Assembly: GCA_030867875.1 (NCBI GenBank)
Contig: JAOWCC010001634.1
Coordinates: 57,275,860 to 57,339,859, forward strand
Source: Actinernus sp. WN-2022
Lineage: Eukaryota; Cnidaria; Anthozoa; Actiniaria; Actinernidae
DNA: 64,000 nt
Reading direction: 5' to 3'
Shown here one piece after another: positions 37,601-44,900 of the stretch. The first letter of the stretch is position 1. Each line of letters begins with the position of its first letter. Made by a program: the position numbers and the translations under genes. Under the pieces are notes generated by a model. That model was given only the letters and a program-made list of their open reading frames with translations. It had not been told where the DNA came from and made no database searches.

Positions 37601-39269
37601 TTAACTGCACGTGAAAATGCACGCAGTCGCCTACATTTCAACCGTTGTCTGGAAAAACACAACGTGAACACTCCTCATTTTACGTTTACAAGAGAATGCC
37701 AACGTAAGAAAGTAAATCACTATGCTTACCTTATTTTTCGAAGATATGAATGTGAAAAGTAATTAAAGGCGAACGAAGGAAGTAAACATGATATTTCGGT
37801 CTGAATTGTATTTTGTAATTAAGACGTTTTATGCCGTCCACATTCTAGACGTTGCCGTCGTGGATGCGTGAGGAGTATCAGAACCCATTCTGTTGGTAGA
37901 CCTGACCCTGTCAATGTTAACGGTCGTTCTTGTGTCACAGGTTGTGGACTGGACTGGCTGGCTAGTGGATGCTCACTACACTAGCCTCGCTCTCATGACC
38001 GATGTTCACGAGCTTCTCCTTGACTTGCACGACTCGGTACAAGACCAGGTAGGTCAACAACACCAGCGAGGTCCTGGGTCCAAGTCCTAGGTTGTAACTG
38101 ACTTTTATAATAGGCTGTCTGCCTAGTTCAAAGGATGCCGGAATAACTTGCTATCTAACGGATAAATCCCTATCCAGTGGACAAGCTAAACTAGCCTATC
38201 CTCTAGATTGGCTGCGCCCTCATGTTTTAAATCTGATAAAACACCGCTGCTCGTTTTGTAAACTATACACAGTCTCATTCATCATGAAAGTTATAGATGC
38301 TCTTTCAGAGAGCTGTGTGTTTAGTTCTAAGCTAATAATAACAATGTAATAGATAAGGAATGAGCGGACGATCTTTATGGGATTTTCAAACTCGAGCTGC
38401 GCTAGCCCTTCGTCAGCAAAATTCGATCAAAAGTTATTTGATCCAGTCAGTGTCGAGTACAAGACAATAGTATTTGGACTTGTTAGAGCTTTGATCCAGA
38501 AAAGGAAATTCTGGGGCCAACACAACTTTTACACGTGTATTGTACAAGTCTAGCCATTGTTTTCCGCGGATGAAATAGTGGGCAGACTTGTACACGTGTA
38601 AAAGTGTTATGGAATTCCCGGTGTGCACTATGACGTCAGTTGAATACAACTACCAGAATTGTCTTCGAATTCTCTTTCTTATTAAGATTTTTTAACTCTT
38701 GAGAATACCTACCCTGGATACCAGAGGTTCTACTGCCATCTCTAAGCCAAAGTTTAGGCGCAAAGCGAATTGCGAGGAACGAAGCGACATTGGCTTATAG
38801 AGAGGGCATTAGAACTTCTGGCATCCAGGGTAGAGAATACCAAGTCAATGGTCCAAATAGAAGAACAAAAGAATCAGCGTCCTAGTGCAAACTGCCTTTA
38901 GTGGAAGTCTTTTGAGTGTGAACATTGTGTGGATGTGCTGAGGAGTTGGTTGGAATGCTTTATTGTCGTTTTGCAATCGGTTTAGTTTCGTAGTCTAAGT
39001 GGCTGTGGTTACAGTTGTCGCACTGTAACGGTCTGGAGGGCGTTGGTTCATGAACATTCGAGAAAAGGGGAACAAAGAGATCAACTATGGTTGAAGCGTT
39101 ACATGTTGTTTTCTTGGAGTACATGTAACTTCCAGTGTTCTCTTTGCAGATCACGTTATTTCAGAAACTCAGTCGCTTGGATGGGTTCCTGATGCATTAC
39201 AAGAACAAGCAGCCTCTGCCGAAAACGGAGCGGATTGGACCATACAGCGTCGAGATGCTAGAGTTATGA
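7633..39269 (+). CDS. NOL11: NOL11, nucleolar protein 11, 21 coding exons
   Basis: UTP-A (t-UTP) component of the small-subunit processome, needed for rDNA transcription and 18S pre-rRNA processing in the nucleolus. Exons: 7633-7764, 9667-9780, 9890-9946, 10907-11061, 12224-12287, 13562-13651, 14854-14911, 15960-16099, 21646-21727, 22965-23202, 23351-23414, 23551-23634, 23791-23857, 25520-25566, 25692-25828, 29190-29235, 29685-29764, 31839-32019, 35297-35383, 37941-38048, 39150-39269. All have AG/GT borders and their phases chain without a break to TGA; the total is 2151 nt, 716 residues. Family landmarks: MTALDVTHICLC (human ALTALDQDHVAVL), VEESSLATALGKM (CEVSSLAGALGKL), FWPRESLSHLIQTQ (FYPRNCLMQLIQTH), GIPESSIVSCLQYVL (DIPESVTCACLKVFL), VDWTGWLVDAHY (MDWICLLLDANF) and C-terminal GPYSVEMLEL (GLYSIEVLEL). 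Weak spots: the segments before SDG-like TDGSLQ (exon 8) and between exons 18 and 19 look short, so a small exon could be missed; exon 8 could end at 16072 instead of 16099. Introns carry most of the window's repeats. Confidence 0.92.
8399..8992. mobile_element. MITE with terminal inverted repeats
   Basis: Left end TTTAAAGTGCCACTACGATC and right end GTCGTAGTAGCACTTTAAA are inverted. Length about 590 bp, in NOL11 intron 1. It contains two ACGTCA-type sites (TGACGTCATC near 8610, GATGACGTCACG near 8776), mirrored about the centre. No supported coding sequence. The ends resemble those of the 23918-24733 element (TTAAAGTGCC). Confidence 0.7.
8993..9666. other. NOL11 intron 1, 3' part
   Basis: No exon, RNA gene or clear repeat recognised between the MITE and exon 2. 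Confidence 0.5.
10112..10655. mobile_element. pogo/Tigger-like MITE with TA target duplication
   Basis: Ends are CAGTGGAACCTCTC on the left and GGAGGTTCAACTG on the right, each flanked by TA (10110-10111 and 10656-10657), the pattern of Tc1/mariner pogo-Tigger non-autonomous elements. Inside are repeated CTCTCGTAAGCGACCAC blocks near both ends. It has no transposase and lies in NOL11 intron 3. Confidence 0.75.
10694..10733. repeat. T21/G19 homopolymer junction
   Basis: Twenty-one T followed directly by nineteen G, a strong G-quadruplex candidate. It lies just downstream of the Tigger-like MITE in NOL11 intron 3, about 170 bp before exon 4. Run lengths may be inaccurate because of sequencing error. 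Confidence 0.9.
11113..12080. mobile_element. TIR element carrying an internal minisatellite
   Basis: Left end CAGTACTGCCTGGAATTATT and right end AATAATTCCAGGCGGTACTG are inverted, each flanked by TA. Subterminal inverted GGTAATACCGC/GCGGTAATACC words follow. The core (11405-11850) is a tandem minisatellite built on ATCTTTTATTTTCGCTTCAT, about eight imperfect copies of two length classes. No ORF. It sits in NOL11 intron 4. Confidence 0.8.
12988..13314. mobile_element. Short inverted-repeat element
   Basis: CACAGGTAGCCCAGGCTTGG at the left matches the complement of CCAAGCTTGGGCTACCTGTG at the right; the arms extend about 50 bp through TATAATATTTA. MITE-like, in NOL11 intron 5. Confidence 0.6.
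14240..14668 (-). mobile_element. LINE 3' end fragment with (TAA)n tail
   Basis: On the minus strand about 75 codons encode the C-terminal tail of a CR1/Jockey-type ORF2 (YGDRTFSIAAPRLWNKLPYD), ending at a stop near 14440. The 3' UTR runs into (ATT)n, seen as (taa)n at 14240-14262. It is heavily 5'-truncated and lies in NOL11 intron 6. Confidence 0.75.
15128..15700. repeat. Dispersed repeat shared with 47535-48250
   Basis: CGATTTTCACGAATTT with GGAGCTGAAAATC near 15140, and AGAATTCTCCCAAATGGCAT with GGCTTAAAAGGTCAGCAG near 15620, both recur in the same order and orientation at about 47545 and 48190. It is therefore a copy of the 47336-48347 element, without clearly visible terminal repeats here. 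Confidence 0.6.
16968..18441. mobile_element. Palindromic element with CCTAGG-repeat ends
   Basis: The left end reads TATATGTTGTAGGTTGTTTC and the right end GAAACAACCTACAACATATA, exact inverted partners. Immediately inside each are tandem 19-20 bp modules around CCTAGG (AACAACCTAGGTCATTTTAA at 17000-17090; AATGACCTAGGTT-type at 18300-18420). The interior contains AACCCTAAC-rich blocks. A region near 17270-17345 on the minus strand has a tRNA-A-box-like TGGCGCAGTGCG, possibly a SINE head, but no proper tRNA. No transposase seen. Confidence 0.7.
18640..19625. mobile_element. Possible TIR element with GATAAGCCGCACC ends
   Basis: Left end ACCGGTAAGCCGCACTCGCA with CAGATAAGCCGCACC; right end complements as GGCAGATAAGCCGTACC with ACACCGGC. 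The match is imperfect and I could not settle a target duplication. No coherent ORF. Confidence 0.45.
19983..21072. mobile_element. Mutator-like element A with RecQ-like fragment
   Basis: Terminal inverted repeats of about 95 bp, nearly perfect, starting TAGCCTGATTTTCAGACGG and ending inside at a TGACGTCA. Flanked by a perfect 9-bp duplication TCTAGTGCC (19974-19982 and 21073-21081), the size expected for Mutator/MULE insertion. The plus-strand interior at 20132-20326 encodes LYPEQKKALKSF and MGFGKSLIF, resembling the Q motif and Walker A of RecQ helicases, with the usual PTG before the lysine loop changed to CMG. It stops soon after. No transposase. It resembles a Pack-MULE carrying a host-type gene fragment. 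Confidence 0.8.
20132..20326 (+). pseudogene. RecQ-like helicase N-terminal fragment (in element A)
   Basis: Sixty-odd codons carry a Q-motif-like LKLYPEQKKALKSF and a Walker-A-like MGFGKSLIF, in the order and spacing of the RecQ/SF2 helicase start. Motifs Ia onward are absent, so it cannot be an active helicase. The recognition rests on short motifs. Confidence 0.6.
21395..21560 (+). repeat. Direct duplication
   Basis: TTTCAAGTACGAGCATTGTA with TAGAGCTGCTGTACTGTACA occurs twice about 97 bp apart (near 21408 and 21505), just upstream of NOL11 exon 9. Confidence 0.8.
22276..22832. mobile_element. TIR repeat of the CCCTGGATGCC family
   Basis: Left end ATACCCTGGATGCCCTCTCT and right end GGCATCCAGGGTA are inverted, with AGAGAGGGCA and GGCTTAGAGA in both arms. 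A shorter copy of the same ends forms 38708-38838. It lies in NOL11 intron 9. Confidence 0.65.
23918..24733. mobile_element. Foldback MITE with ~300-bp arms
   Basis: Left TTAAAGTGCCTATGAAGTGA is inverted at the right (TTCACTTCGTAGGCACTTTAA). The arms pair for roughly 300 bp each, through TTTGGAATATGCAAATTAGA and CATGGTAACA, leaving a short unpaired centre. No coding sequence. It sits in NOL11 intron 13, 60 bp after the donor. Confidence 0.8.
24908..25040. repeat. Hairpin enclosing an ATTGT-type microsatellite
   Basis: TGTAGGACGACACAAATT on the left is complementary to AATTTGTGTCGTCCTACA on the right. Between them is an irregular (ATTGT/ATTCT) repeat. A similar repeat without the hairpin occurs at 43125-43190. 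Confidence 0.75.
25900..28410 (-). mobile_element. Decayed Ty3/gypsy retrotransposon (pol only)
   Basis: Minus-strand pol remnants in order: reverse transcriptase fingers/palm (KPSGEIRLCVD, FSKLDLKWGFHQ) at 28253-28000; palm/thumb with VNIADDLVV at 27986-27575; RNase H (VIVDASPVGLGAVL, TDHEAL) at 27573-27000; integrase zinc-finger region and core (WWPGID, DYFSRW) at 26935-26525; integrase C-terminal part and tail at 26510-25930. Damage: a deletion upstream of the RT near 28270, an in-frame stop near 28011, a deletion/frameshift near 27575, frame breaks near 26990 and 26520, and loss of the integrase block that should hold the catalytic glutamate. No gag and no LTR pair found. Inserted antisense in NOL11 intron 15. 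Confidence 0.92.
28411..29189. other. NOL11 intron 15, 3' part
   Basis: No gene seen. TTTATCAAAAGTTA is repeated near 28456 and 28498. Around 28800-29035 there is an imperfect inverted/duplicated block (ACTACAGACTCATCTGC and GCAGATGAGTCTGTAGT, with AAGATGAGGCTAACAC repeats), probably another small foldback element. Confidence 0.5.
30212..31567. repeat. 52-bp minisatellite, about 26 copies
   Basis: Tandem unit GAAATGCTATTGTCTTGTAC followed by TCAACANTGATTGGCTCAAA and TAACCATNAGTT. Variant sites (ACT/AAT, CAAG/CAAA, TAAG/TCAG) recur in blocks of several units, so expansion was by multi-unit steps. Every unit has GATTGG, a reverse CCAAT box. It lies in NOL11 intron 17. Confidence 0.95.
32820..33215. 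repeat. 10-bp tandem repeat, about 39 copies
   Basis: (TGTATTTGTA)n with a few TGTATTCGTA variants. All three plus-strand frames are open (MYLYVFVCIC pattern), but this is only a consequence of the repeat. Intron 18 of NOL11. Confidence 0.97.
33480..33945. mobile_element. Element with 13-bp internal minisatellite
   Basis: About 15 copies of GTGAAAACACATC/GTGAAAACACAAC at 33625-33816 inside sequence related to the 37543-37863 element (both contain GCACGCAGTCGC and AAAACACAACGTGA). Weak complementary ends (GTGGCAATGG/GTTGCCACAG). No gene. Confidence 0.65.
34000..34065. repeat. 14-15 bp tandem repeat
   Basis: About five copies of CCTGGGGTAATAAC and CCCGGGGGTAATAAC variants in NOL11 intron 18. 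Confidence 0.85.
34718..35012. mobile_element. Near-perfect hairpin MITE
   Basis: Arms begin CTGCTAGAAAGTCCCTTCTA and end TAGAAGGGACTTTCTAGCAG, and pair through (ATGGTTAACG)-type repeats to a central GGCTGGGTCTG/CAGACCCAGCC. About 295 bp; nearly all of it can fold into one hairpin. Confidence 0.85.
35384..36593 (+). repeat. 61-bp minisatellite derived from the NOL11 exon 19 splice donor
   Basis: About 20 tandem units directly after exon 19. Each unit contains TCCACTGAAGTACCCACTG, the last 19 nt of the exon, followed by GTGAGT (GTGAAT in two), then CAGTACAGAGTGCAGTCAGT and ATACAGGCAAAGATAG. Shorter ~42-bp units lack the GATAGTCCACTGAAGTACC part, deleted between AAAGTACCC microhomologies. These short units recur about every 350-410 bp, a higher-order pattern. 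Confidence 0.95.
36594..37542. other. NOL11 intron 19 remainder
   Basis: Contains a TIR-like end (AGATTTCGTATGAGTGG near 36646) of the family seen at 51728-51898. No exon recognised. Confidence 0.5.
37543..37863. mobile_element. MITE with CCACGACGGCAACGTC ends
   Basis: CCACGACGGCAACGTC at the left is inverted as GACGTTGCCGTCGTGG at the right, with ACGGCATAAAAC/GTTTTATGCCGT just inside. About 320 bp, ending 77 bp before NOL11 exon 20. Related ends occur at 33480-33945 and 51206-51935. Confidence 0.8.
38708..38838. mobile_element. Short hairpin MITE (CCCTGGATNCC family)
   Basis: TACCCTGGATACCAGAGGTT is inverted as AACTTCTGGCATCCAGGGTA. About 130 bp, in NOL11 intron 20. Same family as 22276-22832. 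Confidence 0.75.
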
Positions 39270-39345
39270 AACTAAACAGTCCACTGATTGGACCATACAG
39301 CGTCGAGAAGCTGGAGTTACGATACCATACAGTCCACCAAGTCCT
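39234..39345 (+). repeat. 53-bp tandem duplication across the NOL11 stop codon
   Basis: ATTGGACCATACAGCGTCGA occurs at 39234 and 39287. The second copy lies after the stop (39267-39269) and would read IGPYSVEKLEL followed by unrelated residues, so the conserved C-terminal tail is repeated in the 3' UTR. ACAGTCCAC is repeated too. Confidence 0.9.
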
Positions 39346-41934
39346 GTTACTTAGGTCAATTTGACTACACACATTCGTCATTGCTAGTGATTGAAATTGG
39401 CTGATTGTGGAGAATATACAAGCAATCGTAAAATGATAATTTGGTTGAACGATCAAGGGAATGCTTCTTTCTTTCAGCGCTTACCTGCAATGCAGGTGTT
39501 CTATTGCGAGGACAACAAAGGAAGTAGGGAGAATCTCGTTCAAATATAGCGCAGTTTCCAAATAGAACGCCTGCTGCAGGCTATTCAGTGCCTTTCTTTT
39601 GAATTAAAGATAAAATCCTGAAAAAGGTAGTGTCTTGGGCAAATCTATTTCACGAAACTCCAATCACAGACAAATTACAAGATAAGCCACACAAAGTGGA
39701 ACTTTACACCCTTGTGTGGCCAATGCAGTCTCCCCGTTGAATTAACAACTATCCTTAAATGGAAAACGCTTGAAATAATGATAATCGTTAATTCTAAGAC
39801 AAAACCTAAGCCGAACCACAAACCGAACCCTAACCATCGGACGAGTTCGCGGGTAAACGACGGGTTCTCACTCACCTAGAGCTAGGGTTCACAGGTAAAC
39901 AAGAAGGGAAGGTAGACGAGCGAAAAAAAATTTTTGAGCGCTCATACTCTGGCTCGGACTCGTTTGCGTTTTGTGCTTGGTAGTGCAGGCGTCGCGCCCA
40001 CTACACTAAGCGCGCCTTCCGCCGTTTTGATTTGGACAATTGTTTATCTTTATCCTTGACTGGTTTTAAGAATGTCATTGTTTAATTTGCGTTCCAGAAT
40101 TAGCGATTATTGATAATTGAAGAGCAAAAGCCAATTACTGATTGTTGGTAATTGTAGAACGAGGATATGTTGTGCCGGCAGGCTCTCTCTTCCTCTCCTC
40201 CCCATCCCCCCTCTTTTTCTCTCGCCCCAATCTCCGCTCGCTGCGCTCCGATACTCAAGAGCCGCAACGCAGGCTAAAAAATGTGCTGACTTTGATCAGC
40301 CTTGTTTCAGGTCCGTCAGAAATTCAGTGTAGATTAATCGAAAAGGGAACACAGCAATGAACTCAGTACTTTAAATTTCTCTCACCTCGTACTGTGTTGA
40401 TTTTCCAGTTCCTTGGCATATCAAAATGTCGTTATAGATTACATGTAACTCTGCCTGAATATGTTAGTGTTGAATATTTGTATAACCAAGATGTACACTG
40501 TCGCAACTCACACAAGATACGGTGATTACGAGTATCTAGAAAACTCAGACCTAGATTTCGCTTCAGCCAGGTCATCTTACTGTTTGTAGTTTTGGTATCT
40601 GTATGTACAGCGAAAAGCAGAATCCAATACAGCTAGCAAGCCAACAGAATTCACTCGGTTGTTACTGGACAGCACAAATTATGACCAAGTTGATTCGATT
40701 CAGTTCTCTGTTCAACGACCGCGCCGACAAAACAGACCATGTTTGACTTGATATAGTTTGGACATCAGAATTTGTCAAATGCTACAGGCTTTGATATAAC
40801 GTGCTTGCACGGGTTTGGAATTGACAGATACATTAGACACGCGGCCAACCGTCAAAAGCTCGAGGCCTAATAAACTGCTTTAGAAGTCCCCAAAACCACT
40901 CGCACAACTTCATTTTTGACCACAAATATCTTCTTGGATAAAATACTTAATTGAAGTAACTATTTCTAGTTTCTACAGGTATCCTTATTTTACAATGCGA
41001 GAAAATCACGCCACCTCCCCTGACAAAATTGAGTCTCATTCGAAATCCATTGTTGGGACCTCTTCCCTAAGATGGGGAAAGGGCAGGTTCAAATTCGTAT
41101 CAAACTCTTCAAATCTTCTCATTCGTCTTCCCTGAAATGACTACGACATATGGCTTGGAAAAGGATGTTGCGGAGCGAATAATCAAATAAATTTTGGACT
41201 TCCAATTCTCTTGTGAAAGCCGTCGATATACGCTATCCGAAAAAAAAAAGAAACTTCCAGGTCGTCACGCACCCAGTTTTTTTTTGCTCGTTTTCGGTTT
41301 GGGTTACCTGTGGCGCGAGGTCAAAATGGGACGAGAAAAGGGACTACTATACGGAGACCGCGCGCCACGTGTAACCCAATCCGAAGAGAAATGAACAAAA
41401 ATAACGAGCCGGAGGCCACAGAGAACCCAACTAAGTCAGTCAGGGCTAGTGCAGTGACATTAAACGTTAGCAGTTTTATTTTCTCCAACATTTTGGCAAA
41501 GCTACCTAATACCAATTGCCCGAGTTTGGTTGGAAGTGCAAGCCTCTGTAATGTCAAGCGTTTCTATTCGAGGTAGTTGTTCAACGGGGAGATTGTTGCT
41601 ATGGCAAAGCCGCCAGAGCCCATTAAATAAGTAGTTATCAAATAATCATGGTAGAAGTGTACGAGTGTGTAAGCCAATATTGGAGACTAGGTTCAAAATC
41701 TGAACCAAATACAGGCATAAAGTGAGGTAACCTTTTTTTCTCTTCACATTTTCTCCTCTATAAAGGAGTCTGGATTCCATGGTACACTAGCAGTTAATTC
41801 GGCCCATGAAAAGTTTGCCATCTGAAACTGACCTAACGCATTTTCCAGGAAGGTGCTAAATGTATTTACCCAGATGGCTCTTGAAAGATTGGTTGGTGGG
41901 AGAGAACTATTTTATCGACCAGAAATGCACTCAA
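39346..41934. other. Convergent NOL11-RPL3 intergenic region
   Basis: No supported gene. It holds the NOL11 3' UTR with no canonical AATAAA close by (ATTAAA near 39603), a dispersed repeat with TTTCCAAATAGAACGCCTGC (near 39556, similar at 49127), a possible tRNA-like SINE head on the minus strand near 39975-40015, and a short inverted repeat GGGTTACCTGTGGCGCG/GCGCGCCACGTGTAACCC at 41298-41382. Confidence 0.5.
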
Positions 41935-41951
41935 CAAGCTAAATTTTCTTT

Positions 41952-41957
41952 TTTATT
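41952..41957 (-). terminator. RPL3 polyadenylation signal
   Basis: AATAAA on the minus strand, 34 nt after the RPL3 stop codon; the 3' UTR is very short, as usual for ribosomal-protein genes. Confidence 0.7.
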
Positions 41958-41990
41958 AACTCGACTGTTGTTACAGTAGTGTCAACCAAT

Positions 41991-44900
41991 TTACTCGTCA
42001 GCGCTAGCAGCCAGCTCCTTTTCACGGTCCTTCTTCAACAAGCCCATGAAGGCACGCTTCTCAGCAGGATGCTGGAAGCGACCATGACCAAACTTGGATG
42101 AAGTGTCAATGAACTTCAGAGTGATCTTCTCTGAGGCAGCTCGGCTTGTCTGGACCAAGAGAGACTGAAAAATAAATAGAAATAAACTTCAGGGTTCTAG
42201 CTAGGGATGTCTCTTATGCCAGAAATGACCTAACCAGAGTTATCAGGCTCTCAAGGGGCCCCGATACTCAGGTTAGAAATGAGCCATTAAGGCTGGTTCA
42301 CACTTGTGACATAAGCATTAAGAAAAGCAACATACGCAGCTGCACTACATGCTAAATTAATCATCACAGCTGTCTGGGAATGCTTATGTTTTCGTCACCC
42401 GGTTCACACACAAGATCTTCCTGATGCTTATGTTGCCTGGTTCACACTTTACAAGTTTTACCTTATGGTTATTCTTATGCTTATTCTTATGCTTATGTCG
42501 TCCGGTTCACACTTGTAACATAACGACATAAGAAAAAGGAACAGCTTGGAAAGAGAGAACAAAGATTTACCTTAGGGCACGTTCGGTTGACCGTATTCCG
42601 GAATAAGAATAGATGTAATAATCTCTGGAAATCACTGGTTCAGGCACATTTTACACTGTAAACTACTAACGATTGCTGAAATGTGATATTCAGGATACAT
42701 TAAGTATTCCAGTGGCTAAAAAATCCCGATATAAGCGTGATCATTCTGTGTATTCTTATTCCAGAATACGGTCAATCGAACGCACCCTTATTAATAAAAC
42801 AAAGCAAGGCCAGTTGTTCCAGGAAGAGAAAAATCTACAGTCGATGGCAGAAAATAACATTACATTCCTTATGACTAAAGAACACAGCAGTAAGGTATGA
42901 CAGAAACTAAGATATTTCTGACCATCTCTGATACTATTGTCACCAGACTTCTTTCTTCCCACACATTGAGCACAATTCCTATCCAGAACACTGAACTTTT
43001 TGTTTTCTTTTAAAGTGCCTACAAACCTTAGCCAGCTATATTTTTTTATTAAACAAGGAAGGTTGAAAGTATTTTCCTTAAAAAAAAAATCCGATAACCA
43101 TACATCTACCCTAAAAATGAATTACTACCAAATTGTATTGCGTATTTCATTCTATTGTTTTGTATTGTGTTAATTCTATTGTATTTTGACCACCAACCGA
43201 TTCGTCCCAAGACCTTTTTATGATTATGAAATTATCCCACATGGAGGCAAAATGAGGATTTTTTGCTTACTTTGAGTAGCTGTAAAAAAAAATCCAATTC
43301 AAAGATTGCACGTTTTTTTTTGCAAAATAATGTTCTGTGAGGCAAGTTTAAATCCACACAACAGTCACAACTTTGCAGAACAACCCTGAATGAAGAATAC
43401 CTAAGGACAAGTCTGACAAGACAAATACCTTGCGCAGGGTAAGAATTCGTTTCTTGGGCCCAACCACACATCCTTTAACCATTATAAAGTCCTCATTCAC
43501 GTTACCATAGTGAGGGAAGGAACCCTGAGAAGATAAAAACAAAAGTCACTAACAGGCAGCCCATCGCACTGCCTTAATATTAAGATAACATTACTTTTGT
43601 GGTGTGCTTGATTGTTTTTAACAATAACTATACACATCTATGCAAGAGCCAACACAAAACTTTTACACATATATTTTGCAAGTCTGGCACCATTGTTTTC
43701 CAGCATTTAAATAATGACCAGACTTTCAAAATACATGTGTCCCCAGATATGACCTGTATATCTTGCAGGAGTGCAAATACGACAAGTTCTCTCTTCAGTT
43801 TTGTAGAACTGAAAAGGGAAACCTAATCAGTAAGAGATGACTCACCATAGGTGTAATGCTCTTGTCTGTGAGATCGTATTCTGTGGAGGCATTGTTCTTG
43901 ATGACTTTTCCGTCCTTCACATGAACACCCTGTCCGATACGGTAGATCTTTTTGTTCAGTTCTGTGCGATGATGGTAACCACACTGACCAGCACGAGCAA
44001 CAGAGAATGAGACACGGGCAGGATGCCAGGCTCCAATACAAGCAATCTTACGCAGACCCTTGTGCGTCTTGCGGGGCAGCTTCTTGGTGCCCCAACGGTA
44101 TGTCACACCCTTGAATCCATGACCCTTTGTGACACCAATGACATCTATCATCTCATTCTGAGAGAAGACTTTACGGACAGGGGCAGGGTTCTCCAATCGC
44201 TCCCGACACCAATCTACCTTCTCATTGATGTCCTTACCACCATTGACTTGGATTTCCATAATGTGCGCCTTCTTCTGCCGCAGCTTTACTAGTTTTTGCT
44301 GTAACAGTAATAATCAGGGAAACATGTTAGGAAGATTGTTCAACCATCCAACCCATACTGCATCGTGACAATCGGAAATTTCTCCACCTCTTCTCCATAC
44401 GTTGTACACCATATTCATACCTAATTTGCTTGATTTCAAATGGTTAAAGAGAAATAACTCTTTACTCTAAAAGAGGATGTTTATGTATGTAAACTGTAGT
44501 TTGAAAAATGAAATTACATTTCTATGTGTAGTTCTCAAAGTAGGCTCTTTTTGTTTTAAGCAGGGGCCCAAGGCGAGTGTGTGATAATGTATGTGTGTAT
44601 AAGCTGCACCTCCAACTTTGGTCCTTGATTTTGTCCAAAAAAGGTGTGTCCTATATGCAGTTACTTATTTTGTCCTGTGGCACGAGAAAGTTTCTCATTT
44701 GGGGGTTGGCAGTGCCCTTGAGTGTTCTGGGAGAGCTCGTATCTAACCTGAGTGTGGCAGATAACACGGATGACCTTGCAGTATTTCTTCATGGTGTTGA
44801 AATCATCTTCAATGGTTTTCTTGCCATCATCATCTGCCCATTTCTTGCTGGACTTTGTAAATGCCTTCTTCTTTGAGTTACACCTTTATGTACAAACCAT

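Noticed and set aside
41194..41576. Overlapping plus and minus ORFs between NOL11 and RPL3
   Set aside because: Composition unlike coding sequence; partly a short inverted repeat.
42268..42375. Possible box C/D snoRNA in RPL3 intron 6 (GTGATGA and CTGA, minus strand)
   Set aside because: Too long, no terminal stem, and inside a repetitive GGTTCACAC region.
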